This document shows, in pieces, positions 17,785 to 25,919 of a stretch of DNA of 64,000 nt. The notes under the pieces are model-generated. The model ran no database searches. It was not told the DNA's origin and saw only the letters and a list, made by a program, of their open reading frames with translations. How positions within the stretch are numbered: the stretch's first letter is position 1; the number at the start of each line of letters is the position of its first letter. The translations under genes and the position numbers were made by a program. Source of the DNA: Bryobacterales bacterium (GTDB lineage: Bacteria; Acidobacteriota; Terriglobia; Bryobacterales; Bryobacteraceae); assembly GCA_016789745.1 (NCBI GenBank), contig JAEUQF010000386.1, positions 1 to 64,000 of the forward strand, in the 5' to 3' direction.

Positions 17785-18507
17785 ATGCAGATCGAGTTCC
17801 GCTCGGTCACGTGCCGGATTGCGGACCGCTCCATTGTCGAGGACCTCAGCTTCACACTGCCGTCAGGCCAGACGCTTGCCCTGGTCGGTCCCAGTGGTGC
17901 GGGGAAAACGACGCTCCTGCGGCTGATCAACGCCCTGCGGCTGCCCCAGGAAGGCGAAGTGCTCATCAACGGCCGCAGCAGTGCCGTGTGGGATCCCATC
18001 GACCTGCGCCGCCAAACGGGCTACGTGCTCCAGGACGGCGGCTTGTTCCCGCACATGACGGTCGAGCAGAACATCGGCCTTGCTCCCAAACTCGCAGGCT
18101 GGCGGCAGGATCGCATCCAGGCTCGGGTGACACAGTTACTGGAGGAGGTGCAACTGGCTCCGGCAGACTTCCGCCATCGCTATCCCCGGCAACTCAGCGG
18201 AGGGCAGCGTCAGCGTGTCAGCCTGGCCCGCGCGCTGGCGACCGAACCGCCGATCCTACTTCTGGATGAGCCTTTCAGCGCGCTTGATCCGGTCACGCGA
18301 ATCGACATGCAGCGGCTGTTCCAGACCCTGCAGCGGCGCCATGGCCAGACCACGGTTCTGGTCACGCACGACATGCGCGAGGCCTTGCGACTTGGGTCGC
18401 TGGTGGGCCTGCTTTATGAGGGCCGTATGGAAGTGCTGGACGCGCCCGCAGCCTTCCAGTCGTCCGGCAACCCGATTGTGGCGGCGTTTTTAGGGGAGGA
18501 TGCATGA
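17785..18507 (+). CDS. Osmoprotectant ABC transporter ATP-binding protein (OpuBA/OpuCA-like)
   Basis: A 240-residue ATPase of the glycine betaine/choline/carnitine import type. Walker A GPSGAGKTT (about 35-43), Q-loop VLQDGGLFPHMT, signature LSGGQRQR, Walker B ILLLDEPFSALD and H-loop VLVTHD are all intact. It starts 2 bp after the kinase gene and its stop overlaps the permease ATG (ATGA). It lacks the C-terminal CBS domains of OpuAA/OpuCA, so osmotic gating through CBS is not expected. Family assignment rests on the neighbouring OpuCB-like permease and OpuC/ProX-like binding protein. Confidence 0.92.
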   Translation: MQIEFRSVTCRIADRSIVEDLSFTLPSGQTLALVGPSGAGKTTLLRLINALRLPQEGEVLINGRSSAVWDPIDLRRQTGYVLQDGGLFPHMTVEQNIGLAPKLAGWRQDRIQARVTQLLEEVQLAPADFRHRYPRQLSGGQRQRVSLARALATEPPILLLDEPFSALDPVTRIDMQRLFQTLQRRHGQTTVLVTHDMREALRLGSLVGLLYEGRMEVLDAPAAFQSSGNPIVAAFLGEDA

Positions 18508-19112
18508 GCCTGCCGCCCGATCTTCCCGCGCTGCTGCTGGAACACATTGTCATCGTGGCTCTCAGCATTGCCCTGGCGGCGGCGATTGGCGTGCCTGCCG
18601 GCATAGCCGTCACCCGCTATCCGGCGCTCGAACGCTGGCTGGTAGGCCTGGCCAACATCGCCCAAACGATACCCAGCCTGGCGCTGTTCGGCTTTCTGAT
18701 CACTCTCCCGGTCCTCGGCGGCATCGGCCCGCGACCCGCCATCGTTGCCCTGATCCTTTACGCCCTGCTTCCCATCCTTCGCAACACTGTCGCCGGCATT
18801 GAAGGCATTGACCCGGCTCTGCGTGAATCCGCCCTGGCGATCGGCATGCGCCCCAGCGAGATGCTTCGCTACGTGGAGATCCCACTGGCCGCACGCACCA
18901 TCCTCGCCGGCGTGCGGATCGCCGCGGTCACTACGATCGGCACCGCCACGATTGCGGCGGCTATCGGTGGCGGCGGACTCGGTGTCCTTATCTTTCGCGG
19001 ACTTGCTTCGTTGAACACCGGAGAGATTCTTGCCGGCGCCGCGCCCGCAGCTCTGCTAGCCTTACTCACCGATGGAGGACTCGCCTGGTGCGAACGACGC
19101 TTATCCCGTTGA
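18504..19112 (+). CDS. Osmoprotectant ABC transporter permease (OpuBB/OpuCB-like)
   Basis: A 202-residue permease with five to six hydrophobic segments. The EAA-like loop reads GIDPALRESALAIGMRPSE followed by LRYVEIPLAARTILAGVRIA, and TIGTATIAAAIGGGGLGVLI is characteristic of the OpuB/OpuC/ProW permeases for quaternary ammonium compounds. It is coupled to the ATPase gene by a 4-nt overlap and overlaps the downstream lipoprotein gene by 25 nt. The length is usual for this subfamily. Role: the membrane channel of a compatible-solute importer. Confidence 0.92.
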   Translation: MSLPPDLPALLLEHIVIVALSIALAAAIGVPAGIAVTRYPALERWLVGLANIAQTIPSLALFGFLITLPVLGGIGPRPAIVALILYALLPILRNTVAGIEGIDPALRESALAIGMRPSEMLRYVEIPLAARTILAGVRIAAVTTIGTATIAAAIGGGGLGVLIFRGLASLNTGEILAGAAPAALLALLTDGGLAWCERRLSR

Positions 19113-19939
19113 TGATGCTGCTGACCGCGTGTGGCGGCCGCAGTGACCGCCTTACCGTTGGGGCGAAGAATTTCACCGAGCAGCTGATTCTTGGTGAAAT
19201 CGTTGCGCAGCATCTGGAAAAGCGAGTGGGCCAGCCCGTGGATCGCAAGTTCAATCTCGGTGGCGCGCTGCTGGCGCAGACCGCGCTCACCAGCGGCCAG
19301 ATCGACCTTCTGCCGGAATACACCGGCACGGCGCTCACCACGGTGCTCAAGCTGCCGCCCAACTCCTCTCCGGGCGAGACCCTGCAGCAAGTGCGGGAAG
19401 GCTACAAACAATGGCACCTCGAATGGCTGGATCCGCTCGGCTTCAACAACACCTTTGCGATGGTTGTCCGCAAGGCAGACGCGGACCGGCTTAACATCCG
19501 CACGCTCTCCGAAGCGGCAAATGCCCAGCCATGGAAGCTGGGCGTCGGCTACGAGTTCCTGACAAGGCCCGATGGCTGGCCCGGCCTGCAGAAGGCCTAC
19601 GCGCTACGTATGGACGGCAATCCCACCACCATGGATCTCGGGCTGTTGTACGCCGCCCTCCGCAGCGGCAGGGTGGACCTGGCTGCGGCCAACTCCACCG
19701 ACGGTCTGCTCGCCACCGGCGAGTTCACGGTGCTGGAAGATGATCGAAGCTACTTTCCGCCGTACCAGGCGGCCATTGTGGCCCGCGGCGCCGCACTGAC
19801 GCCCGAAGTTCGCAAGGCGCTGAACGAACTTTCCGGCGCCATCGACGATACGGTGATGCGGCGCCTGAACTATGAAGTGGCCGGGCGCCAGCGCCAGGCT
19901 ACGGAAGTGGCGCGGGAGTTTCTGGCTTCGAAACGGTAG
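19088..19939 (+). CDS. Osmoprotectant-binding lipoprotein (OpuBC/OpuCC/ProX-like)
   Basis: A 283-residue solute-binding protein. A GTG at 19088 gives a proper lipoprotein leader, RTTLIPLMMLLTAC, with lipobox LTAC and C15 as the lipidated residue; the in-frame ATG at 19112 would leave too short a leader. VGAKNFTEQLILGEIVAQHLE and the block PEYTGTAL are family hallmarks of the glycine betaine/choline/carnitine binding proteins. The C-terminus overlaps the convergent MgtC gene by 41 bp. Substrate is likely a quaternary ammonium osmoprotectant; the aromatic cage cannot be checked without a structural alignment. Confidence 0.92.
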   Translation: MRTTLIPLMMLLTACGGRSDRLTVGAKNFTEQLILGEIVAQHLEKRVGQPVDRKFNLGGALLAQTALTSGQIDLLPEYTGTALTTVLKLPPNSSPGETLQQVREGYKQWHLEWLDPLGFNNTFAMVVRKADADRLNIRTLSEAANAQPWKLGVGYEFLTRPDGWPGLQKAYALRMDGNPTTMDLGLLYAALRSGRVDLAAANSTDGLLATGEFTVLEDDRSYFPPYQAAIVARGAALTPEVRKALNELSGAIDDTVMRRLNYEVAGRQRQATEVAREFLASKR

Positions 19940-20369
19940 CCTTCTTCAGCCCGCGCAACGCCCGGAGCGTGAACAGATTCAGCGCCGCAAGAACCACGGC
20001 AATGTGATAGAGCCGGAAGCCGACCGCGCAGCCCACGATCGCGATGTTAAAGACGCTTGCGGCCGTGGCCGTCCCCTTTACCGATGCCTGATCCCGCAGG
20101 ATCGCTCCACCGCCGATAAACCCGATCCCGGTCAGAATCCCCTGCAGCACTTGCGAAAGGTTGTCGAAAGAATGCCCCGGTACCGAAGTCACCATCAGGA
20201 TGATGCCGCAGTTGGCCACGGCGACAAGCGGAAAGGTACGGATCCCCGCCGTGTGTACTTCCTGCTCGCGATCCCAACCGATCGGCAAGGCCAACAGATA
20301 CGCCAGTCCGAGGTGAATCAAATCGGACGAAACCTCCTGCCAGGTCATGAGCAGCATCGACTGCGGCAT
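19899..20369 (-). CDS. MgtC/SapB family membrane protein
   Basis: A 156-residue protein with four to five membrane segments. The conserved MgtC blocks GLAYLLALPIGWDRE, AGIRTFPLVAVANCG, LTGIGFIGGGAIL and VKGTATAASVFNIAIVG are intact. MgtC proteins influence Mg homeostasis and ATP synthase or phosphate handling in some pathogens; the function in free-living bacteria is open. It lacks the C-terminal ACT-like domain of Salmonella MgtC, as do many SapB-type members. It follows the luciferase-like monooxygenase gene after 10 bp and probably shares its transcript. Confidence 0.9.
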   Translation of the reverse strand: MPQSMLLMTWQEVSSDLIHLGLAYLLALPIGWDREQEVHTAGIRTFPLVAVANCGIILMVTSVPGHSFDNLSQVLQGILTGIGFIGGGAILRDQASVKGTATAASVFNIAIVGCAVGFRLYHIAVVLAALNLFTLRALRGLKKATVSKPETPAPLP

Positions 20370-20379
20370 GACCTTAATG

Positions 20380-21399
20380 CTAACGGGTCCCGGCTCCGAC
20401 TGTGGAATTCATAACTGCGGCGACAATCTCCAGCGACCGCAGGCGGTGCGCATGTTCATACAGATCACAGACAAACATCACTTCATCGAGGCCGGCGTAG
20501 GCGACAAACTCCTCCAACTTCCGCCGCACCGTTTCGGGCCCGCCGGTGATCATCACGCCTAACTTCGATTCCACCATCCAGCGTTCCGCCTCACTCCAAC
20601 GCCCTTCCATCGATTCCACGGGCGGCTGCAGGAAGATCGGCCCGCCGCGCATCAGGCTCAGTACGCGCTGCTGCGGTGTGGTTGCCAGATAGCGCGCCTG
20701 TTCATCGGTCTCGGCGGCCACCACCGGCACTCCCGCCATCACGTAAGGCTTCTCCAAATTGGCCGATGGCTGAAAGTTGCGCCGGTAGACATGGATCGCT
20801 TCCTCCAACAATGCCGGCGCAAAGTGGCTGGCGAAGGCAAACGGCAACCCCAGTTTCGCCGCCAGTTGTGCACTGAACGTGCTGGAACCCAGCAGCCAGA
20901 TTGGCACCTGGGTACCCTGTCCCGGAAATGCCCGCAATCGCTTCCCCGCCTGCTCCGGACCCAGTAATTCCAGTAACTCGGACACCTGCCGCGGGAAGTC
21001 CTCCTCACTCTCCACGATTCCCCGGCGCAGCGCCCGCATGGTCAGTCCATCTGAGCCTGGCGCTCGTCCCAATCCCAAATCGATGCGCCCGGGATAGAGG
21101 CTCTCCAGCGTACCGAACTGCTCGGCAATTACGAGTGATGGATGATTCGGGAGCATGATGCCGCCCGACCCTACGCGGATGCGCGACGTACCGCCGGCGA
21201 CATAGCCGATCAGGACCGATGTCGCCGCACTGGCGATGCCGGGCATGTTGTGATGCTCGGCCAACCAATAGCGGGTGTATCCCCATTCTTCGGCATGCCG
21301 CGCCACGTCCAAGGTGTTGTGCAGCGTCTCGCCCACGGTGCCACCGGCACGCACCGGAGCCAGATCCAGTATGGAATATCGCGTCTGCTGATGAGACAT
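20380..21399 (-). CDS. LLM-class flavin-dependent oxidoreductase (MsnO8/YhbW type)
   Basis: A 339-residue luciferase-like monooxygenase. Family blocks are LDVARHAEEWGYTRYWLAEH, AATSVLIGYVAGGTSRIRVG, IMLPNHPSLVIAEQFGTLE and LYPGRIDLGLGRAPG, matching the MsnO8/YhbW subgroup. The start is placed at the ATG at 21399 because an upstream in-frame start is only a TTG (21438) that adds a non-conserved stretch. It likely uses FMN from a separate reductase and acts on a small organic substrate in the cytoplasm; the substrate is unknown. The gene is divergent from the carbon-nitrogen hydrolase. Confidence 0.92.
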   Translation of the reverse strand: MSHQQTRYSILDLAPVRAGGTVGETLHNTLDVARHAEEWGYTRYWLAEHHNMPGIASAATSVLIGYVAGGTSRIRVGSGGIMLPNHPSLVIAEQFGTLESLYPGRIDLGLGRAPGSDGLTMRALRRGIVESEEDFPRQVSELLELLGPEQAGKRLRAFPGQGTQVPIWLLGSSTFSAQLAAKLGLPFAFASHFAPALLEEAIHVYRRNFQPSANLEKPYVMAGVPVVAAETDEQARYLATTPQQRVLSLMRGGPIFLQPPVESMEGRWSEAERWMVESKLGVMITGGPETVRRKLEEFVAYAGLDEVMFVCDLYEHAHRLRSLEIVAAVMNSTVGAGTR

Positions 21400-21482
21400 C
21401 ACTCTTACTGGATGCCACAACTCATCCCTGGGGCTCAACCGAGCCTGCCGAGCCGTGAGGTTATGTTATTCTGCCAACCGGG

Positions 21483-22322
21483 ATGCGCATCGCGGCCATT
21501 ATCAGCCTCCTGACCGCTATCACGGCCAGCGCGGGCGACCATACGTTTGTCTTCGCTGGCCTCAGCCTTACGCCCGAACCGTGGAACAAAGAGGCGAACT
21601 TCGCCAAACTGCAGAAGTACGCGCGGCAGGCCGCCGCGGCAGGCGCCCAGGTGATCAGCACGCCCGAAGGATTTCTCGAAGGCTATGTCGGCAACGAAAA
21701 GCGCACGCCGGGCCTGGAGCGCGAAGGCTACACCGCACGCGCCGGCGAGGAACTCGACGGACCCCTGCTGAACCGCATCGCCGCCCTAGCCCGCGAACTG
21801 AAGGTCTACCTGCTCATCGGATTCGCCGAACGCCGCGATGGGAAAATGTTTAATTCCGCGGTGATCTTCAGCCCCGATGGTGCCGTCGCTTCCCGTTATT
21901 CGAAGAGCCATACCGCCGCCGACGAGCCATTCAATACCAAGGGCACCGAGTTTCCCATCGCCAACACCGCCTTCGGCCGCTGGGGCACCTTGATCTGTTT
22001 CGACCGCCAGTTGCCAGAAACCTCGCGCATTCTCGCTCTCAAGGGTGCACAGTTCCTGTTAGTGCCTTCCTGGGGAGGTTATGGCGAAATGAACGACATC
22101 ATGATGCGCGTCCGCGCCTATGAGAACGGCGTGTGGCTGGCGTTTGTCCATCCTAAGCGCACCCTTATCATTGACCCGCGCGGCAAGATCGTCGCGCAGA
22201 ACCAAGGCGAGCAAGACCAGATCGTCACGGCCACGGTCACCCTGCGCGCGAGCGAGCGGCAGTTCCTGCTGGAGCAGCGTCGGCCAGCGCTCTACGAAGA
22301 ACTGGCGAAGCCTTCGCAATAG
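21483..22322 (+). CDS. Secreted carbon-nitrogen hydrolase (nitrilase superfamily)
   Basis: A 279-residue nitrilase-superfamily enzyme with a signal peptide (RIAAIISLLTAITASAGD). The catalytic triad is visible: E62 (STPEGFLEG), K141 (YSKSHTAADE) and C172 (GTLICFDRQLPE). This type hydrolyses amides or carbamoyl groups; export to the periplasm is less common in the family and is predicted here from the leader. The next gene starts 4 bp after its stop, so the two probably form an operon with the FHA-kinase-like protein. Substrate unknown. Confidence 0.9.
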   Translation: MRIAAIISLLTAITASAGDHTFVFAGLSLTPEPWNKEANFAKLQKYARQAAAAGAQVISTPEGFLEGYVGNEKRTPGLEREGYTARAGEELDGPLLNRIAALARELKVYLLIGFAERRDGKMFNSAVIFSPDGAVASRYSKSHTAADEPFNTKGTEFPIANTAFGRWGTLICFDRQLPETSRILALKGAQFLLVPSWGGYGEMNDIMMRVRAYENGVWLAFVHPKRTLIIDPRGKIVAQNQGEQDQIVTATVTLRASERQFLLEQRRPALYEELAKPSQ

Positions 22323-22326
22323 CGAA

Positions 22327-23970
22327 ATGCAATACCTGCTGCGCATCCTACGCCCCGAAGGCGCGGAGCGGACAACGCCCTTAGCCGATGCGAACGTTAC
22401 GGTCGGCCGCGTGCGCATGAATGACCTCAGCTTTCCTGAGGACAGCACGCTTTCCCGGCAGCACTTCATGCTGGTGAAGCGCGACGACGCATGCTGGGCG
22501 GTGCGCGACCTGGGCACCCGCAACGGCACGCGCGTCAATGGCGACGCCATCAACGGCGACCGCGAACTGCTGGATGGCGATATCATCTCCGCCGGCCATG
22601 TGATCCTGCGCTTTGAAGCCAGTGGCCTGGCTGGCGGGGCACCCGTCTCCCGGGAACCGGCACCGGCTTTCGTCCCCGCCGATGCCCTACACGCCGAGCG
22701 CACGCTCACCGATGCCATCCAGGCGGGCCCGGCCCGGGGTTCCGTGGACCTGCTGGTGCGCGTCTGCCGCCAGTTGCTGCGGCCCGGGCCGAAGGGCTGG
22801 TACGGCGTGATTCTGTCCACCGCCATGCGCCACATGCATGCCGAGCGCGGCGCGCTGTTGATTCTGGAAGACGGCACCCTTGCCGTGCGCGCCTCCGCCG
22901 GGCCCGACCTGCCCATCAGCACCACCATCCGCGATCGTGTCCTGCGGGAACGGGTGTCCATCTTCGCCGTGGACGTGCGGGACGATTCGCGCTTCCACGA
23001 CGCGCATAGTCTTCTGCTGCAAGGCGTCAGCAGCATCATCGCGGCGCCGCTGCAAACCGAGAAGGATGTGCATGGGCTTCTCTATCTGCATAAAACCGAA
23101 GCGCCGCATTTCACCGTCGAAGATCTGAACACCGCCACCGTGCTGGCGCATCTTGCCGCGGTCAAGCGGGAAGAGGAGTTGTTGGTGGAACGCGAACGGC
23201 GGGCCGAAAAGCTCGCCGACGCTCGCCGCCGTGCTTTAGAAGCGGCCGAATTGATGCGTCACGCGGAGACGCGCGCCGTGCTTGCCGAGTCGGCTGCGTC
23301 GCTGGGGCGCCTGGCCGCGGCGGTCAGTCATGAAATCAACTCTCCCATCGGCGCCTTGAACAGTTCGGTTGACACGCTGCTGCGCACCATCGACAAACTC
23401 CAGAGCGCCGGCGGGGAGCCCCGTTATCTGGAACTGGCCACCGAACTCTGCACGTCTATCAAAGCGTCTGTCGACCGGCTCAACGAAATCGCCGCCCGCC
23501 TGCGCCGCGTCACGAATCTCGATCGAGCCGACGTGCAGCAACTCGACTTGCCGCTGCTGCTTCGGGACGTCGCGCAGATTGTGCCGTTAGCGGAGGGGGC
23601 GGCGCTGGACATTACCACTCCCGATAAACTCGAGATCATCTCCCGCCCGCAGGTACTGAGCGCAGTGTTCACTTCGATGTTTGAATTCTGCCGCCAAGAC
23701 GGGGCACAGGTGGTGCTCACTTCGGAGGCCGAGTTCATCCGAATCCAGGTGCGCCAACCCCGGCGTGTGCTGGTAGAGGCCGACCTGCTGCACTTGTTCG
23801 ATCCCGCTTTTCGGTCTGTGGGGGATAAGATTGGAACCGCGAATTGGGAACTCTTCAGTGCCCGCCAGATGGTGCGTGAACTTGGCGGGGAACTTTACGC
23901 GGAAAGCACGGAAGAGCGCGGAACCGTACTGACCGCCGAACTCCCGCATGATGCGATGGACGTTCCTTAG
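22327..23970 (+). CDS. FHA-GAF-histidine-kinase-like protein with degenerate ATPase domain
   Basis: A 547-residue soluble signalling protein. Residues 1-100 are an FHA phosphothreonine-binding domain with R28, S43-R44-xH46 and N66 (RNGTRVNG). A GAF domain lies at about 140-285. A dimerisation helix with H335 (AAAVSHEINSPIGALNSS) follows, preceded by an Arg/Glu-rich coiled coil. The C-terminal region aligns by eye to a HATPase_c fold, but the N box reads SAVFTSMFEFCRQDG without the usual Asn pair, no DxGxG is present, and the G2 box is GTANWELF instead of GTGLGL. ATP binding is therefore doubtful. It may work as a phospho-accepting or scaffold protein. The start is the ATG at 22327, 4 bp after the hydrolase stop. 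Confidence 0.87.
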   Translation: MQYLLRILRPEGAERTTPLADANVTVGRVRMNDLSFPEDSTLSRQHFMLVKRDDACWAVRDLGTRNGTRVNGDAINGDRELLDGDIISAGHVILRFEASGLAGGAPVSREPAPAFVPADALHAERTLTDAIQAGPARGSVDLLVRVCRQLLRPGPKGWYGVILSTAMRHMHAERGALLILEDGTLAVRASAGPDLPISTTIRDRVLRERVSIFAVDVRDDSRFHDAHSLLLQGVSSIIAAPLQTEKDVHGLLYLHKTEAPHFTVEDLNTATVLAHLAAVKREEELLVERERRAEKLADARRRALEAAELMRHAETRAVLAESAASLGRLAAAVSHEINSPIGALNSSVDTLLRTIDKLQSAGGEPRYLELATELCTSIKASVDRLNEIAARLRRVTNLDRADVQQLDLPLLLRDVAQIVPLAEGAALDITTPDKLEIISRPQVLSAVFTSMFEFCRQDGAQVVLTSEAEFIRIQVRQPRRVLVEADLLHLFDPAFRSVGDKIGTANWELFSARQMVRELGGELYAESTEERGTVLTAELPHDAMDVP

Positions 23971-24013
23971 CCGCGCTTTCATCTGGCATTACCCTGATTC
24001 CTGTTTCCACCCG

Positions 24014-24038
24014 ATTGCTTTTCACGAAAAGGCGCAAT
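24014..24038 (+). other. Imperfect hairpin between kinase-like gene and small secreted gene
   Basis: ATTGC-TTTTC at 24014-24023 can pair with GAAAA...GCAAT at 24026-24038, with a 2-nt loop and a 3-nt bulge. It lies 44 bp after the kinase-like stop and 27 bp before the next GTG start. It could be a weak terminator or leader structure. Confidence 0.25.
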
Positions 24039-24065
24039 AGGATGGGCGGCAAAGGTAGGTGACCT

Positions 24066-24398
24066 GTGAACCTCATCCGAACCGCTGTCCTCGCCGTTCT
24101 CGCCCTTTCCCTCTGGGCGCAAAACATGCCTCGTCTCCTCAGTGTGGAACCGGCCGACTGCAAAGCCGGCGCGGAAGCTGTGGTCAAAGGGGAAAACCTC
24201 ACCAAAGCCGCTGTCGCGGAACTCTATCTCACCGATGGCAAGAACGACGTGAAGGTGGTGATCGTGACGCAGGCCGCGGACAACATCAAGTTCAAGATTC
24301 CGGCCGATTGCAAGGCTGGCCGCTTCAGCCTGATGTTGATGACCGCCGGTGCCGACCCGAAACTCATCGAACAGCCCGTGAAGGTGAACGTGCAATAG
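24066..24398 (+). CDS. Small secreted IPT/TIG-like protein
   Basis: A 110-residue protein with GTG start and a signal peptide (NLIRTAVLAVLALSLWAQ). The mature part, PRLLSVEPADCKAGAEAVVKG through NDVKVVIVTQAADNIKFKIP and CKAGRFSLMLM, resembles one immunoglobulin-like IPT/TIG domain: Pro-rich start, repeated DCKAG motif and beta strands. The two cysteines, each in DCKAG, could form a disulfide. Such single-domain proteins are common in acidobacterial genomes and have no known role. The GTG is supported because it gives the signal peptide directly; no ATG lies in-frame nearby. Confidence 0.75.
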   Translation: MNLIRTAVLAVLALSLWAQNMPRLLSVEPADCKAGAEAVVKGENLTKAAVAELYLTDGKNDVKVVIVTQAADNIKFKIPADCKAGRFSLMLMTAGADPKLIEQPVKVNVQ

Positions 24399-24458
24399 TT
24401 CGCGTCGGCCCAGCGTCATTTTCTATGATGGAAGAACCGCCACCGTGCGGCCTTCTCC

Positions 24459-25883
24459 ATGAACGTGACGCAATCCAGTCCTCCGTACGACTACGACCTT
24501 CTGGTTATCGGTTCCGGCCCGGGCGGTCAACGCGCGGCCATCCAGGCAGCCAAGATGGACAAGCGGGTCGCTGTTGTCGAACGGAAAGCCGTGGTCGGCG
24601 GCGTCTCCGTCAATACCGGCACCATCCCCAGCAAAACTTTGCGCGAAGCCGTGATGTACCTTTCCGGCTATCGCGAACGCGCCTTCTACGGGGCTTCCTA
24701 CTCGGTGAAACAGAACATCACCATGGAAGACCTGCTGCTGCGCACGGATCAGGTTATCCGTCACGAAATCGAAGTCACCCGGCACCAGTTGATTCGCAAT
24801 CGCGTGGAAGTCATCTCCGCCTATGGCTCCTTCGTCGATTCCCACACCATCAAGCTGGATCATTCCGATTCGCACACCACACGCACGGTCACCGCGGAGA
24901 AGATCATTCTCGCGGTCGGCACCGAAGCCACTCAGGATTCTCATATTCCCTTCGATGGCCTGCGCATCTTCACCAGTGACGACATTCTGCGGCTGGACAA
25001 ACTGCCGCGCACCCTGGCGGTGATTGGGGCCGGTGTCATCGGCTGCGAGTATGCCAGCATGTTCGCGGCGCTGGGCGTGCGCGTCACCCTGGTGGACAAG
25101 CGTCCCCGCCTGCTGCCTTTCGTCGATGACGAGATGGCCGATGCGCTCACGTATCACCTGCGGGAGAACCGCGTGACCATGCGGTTAGGGGAAGAAGTTA
25201 GCGGCATTGAGAAGGTGGAGGACGAAAACGGCCCGCGTGTTCGCATCAATCTCGCCAGCGGCAAGCAGATCCTCACGGAGAAGGCCCTCTACTCTATCGG
25301 CCGCACCGGCAACACCAGCCGGCTGAACCTGGAAGCCGCAGGGCTGAAGGCGGATGATCGCGGCCGGCTGAAAGTAAACGGCAGCTTCCAGACCGCCGTC
25401 CCCCACATCTATGCCGTTGGCGACCTGATCGGCTTCCCCAGCCTCGCGTCCACCTCCATGGAGCAGGGCCGCCTGGCCGCCGCGCACGCCTTCGATGAGG
25501 AGGCCAGTTCGGTGCCGGAACTGTTCCCCTACGGCATCTATACGATCCCGGAGATCTCCATGGTCGGCCGCAGCGAAGAGGAGTTCACCGCCGACGGCAT
25601 TCCTTACGAGATCGGCAAGGCACGCTATCGCGAGATCGCGCGGGGCCAGATCATCGGCGATTCCACCGGCCTTCTCAAACTGATTTTCAATTCCAAGGAC
25701 CGCAAACTGCTCGCCGTTCACATTATCGGGGAAGGCGCCAGCGAGCTCATTCACATCGGCCAGGCGGTGCTCGCCTTCGGGGGCACCATCGATTACTTCA
25801 TCGACACGGTGTTCAACTACCCCACGCTGGCGGAATGCTACAAGACCGCCGCTTTTGACGGCATCAACCGCATCGGCGTGTAA
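24459..25883 (+). CDS. sthA: Soluble pyridine nucleotide transhydrogenase
   Basis: A 474-residue flavoprotein of the dihydrolipoamide dehydrogenase fold. The FAD motif GSGPGGQRAAIQAA is at 18-31 and the NAD motif GAGVIGCEYASMFAALG near 190. The disulfide cysteines of the family are replaced (GGVSVNTGTIPSKT, Ser50 and Thr55 at the two positions), which distinguishes SthA/UdhA, where electrons pass between NADPH and NAD without a disulfide. YSIGRTGNT and VYAVGD-like segments (HIYAVGDLIGFPSLA) complete the pattern. It would rebalance NADPH and NADH in the cytoplasm. The gene stands alone between the IPT-like gene and the PQQ-type protein. Confidence 0.92.
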   Translation: MNVTQSSPPYDYDLLVIGSGPGGQRAAIQAAKMDKRVAVVERKAVVGGVSVNTGTIPSKTLREAVMYLSGYRERAFYGASYSVKQNITMEDLLLRTDQVIRHEIEVTRHQLIRNRVEVISAYGSFVDSHTIKLDHSDSHTTRTVTAEKIILAVGTEATQDSHIPFDGLRIFTSDDILRLDKLPRTLAVIGAGVIGCEYASMFAALGVRVTLVDKRPRLLPFVDDEMADALTYHLRENRVTMRLGEEVSGIEKVEDENGPRVRINLASGKQILTEKALYSIGRTGNTSRLNLEAAGLKADDRGRLKVNGSFQTAVPHIYAVGDLIGFPSLASTSMEQGRLAAAHAFDEEASSVPELFPYGIYTIPEISMVGRSEEEFTADGIPYEIGKARYREIARGQIIGDSTGLLKLIFNSKDRKLLAVHIIGEGASELIHIGQAVLAFGGTIDYFIDTVFNYPTLAECYKTAAFDGINRIGV

Positions 25884-25919
25884 TCGTCTGGAACACTCCC
25901 GGGCTGGCGTGCGTATCGA

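Noticed and set aside
22120..22326. N-terminal extension of the FHA protein inside the carbon-nitrogen hydrolase gene
   Set aside because: It overlaps the hydrolase in another frame; the FHA domain starts right after the ATG at 22327.
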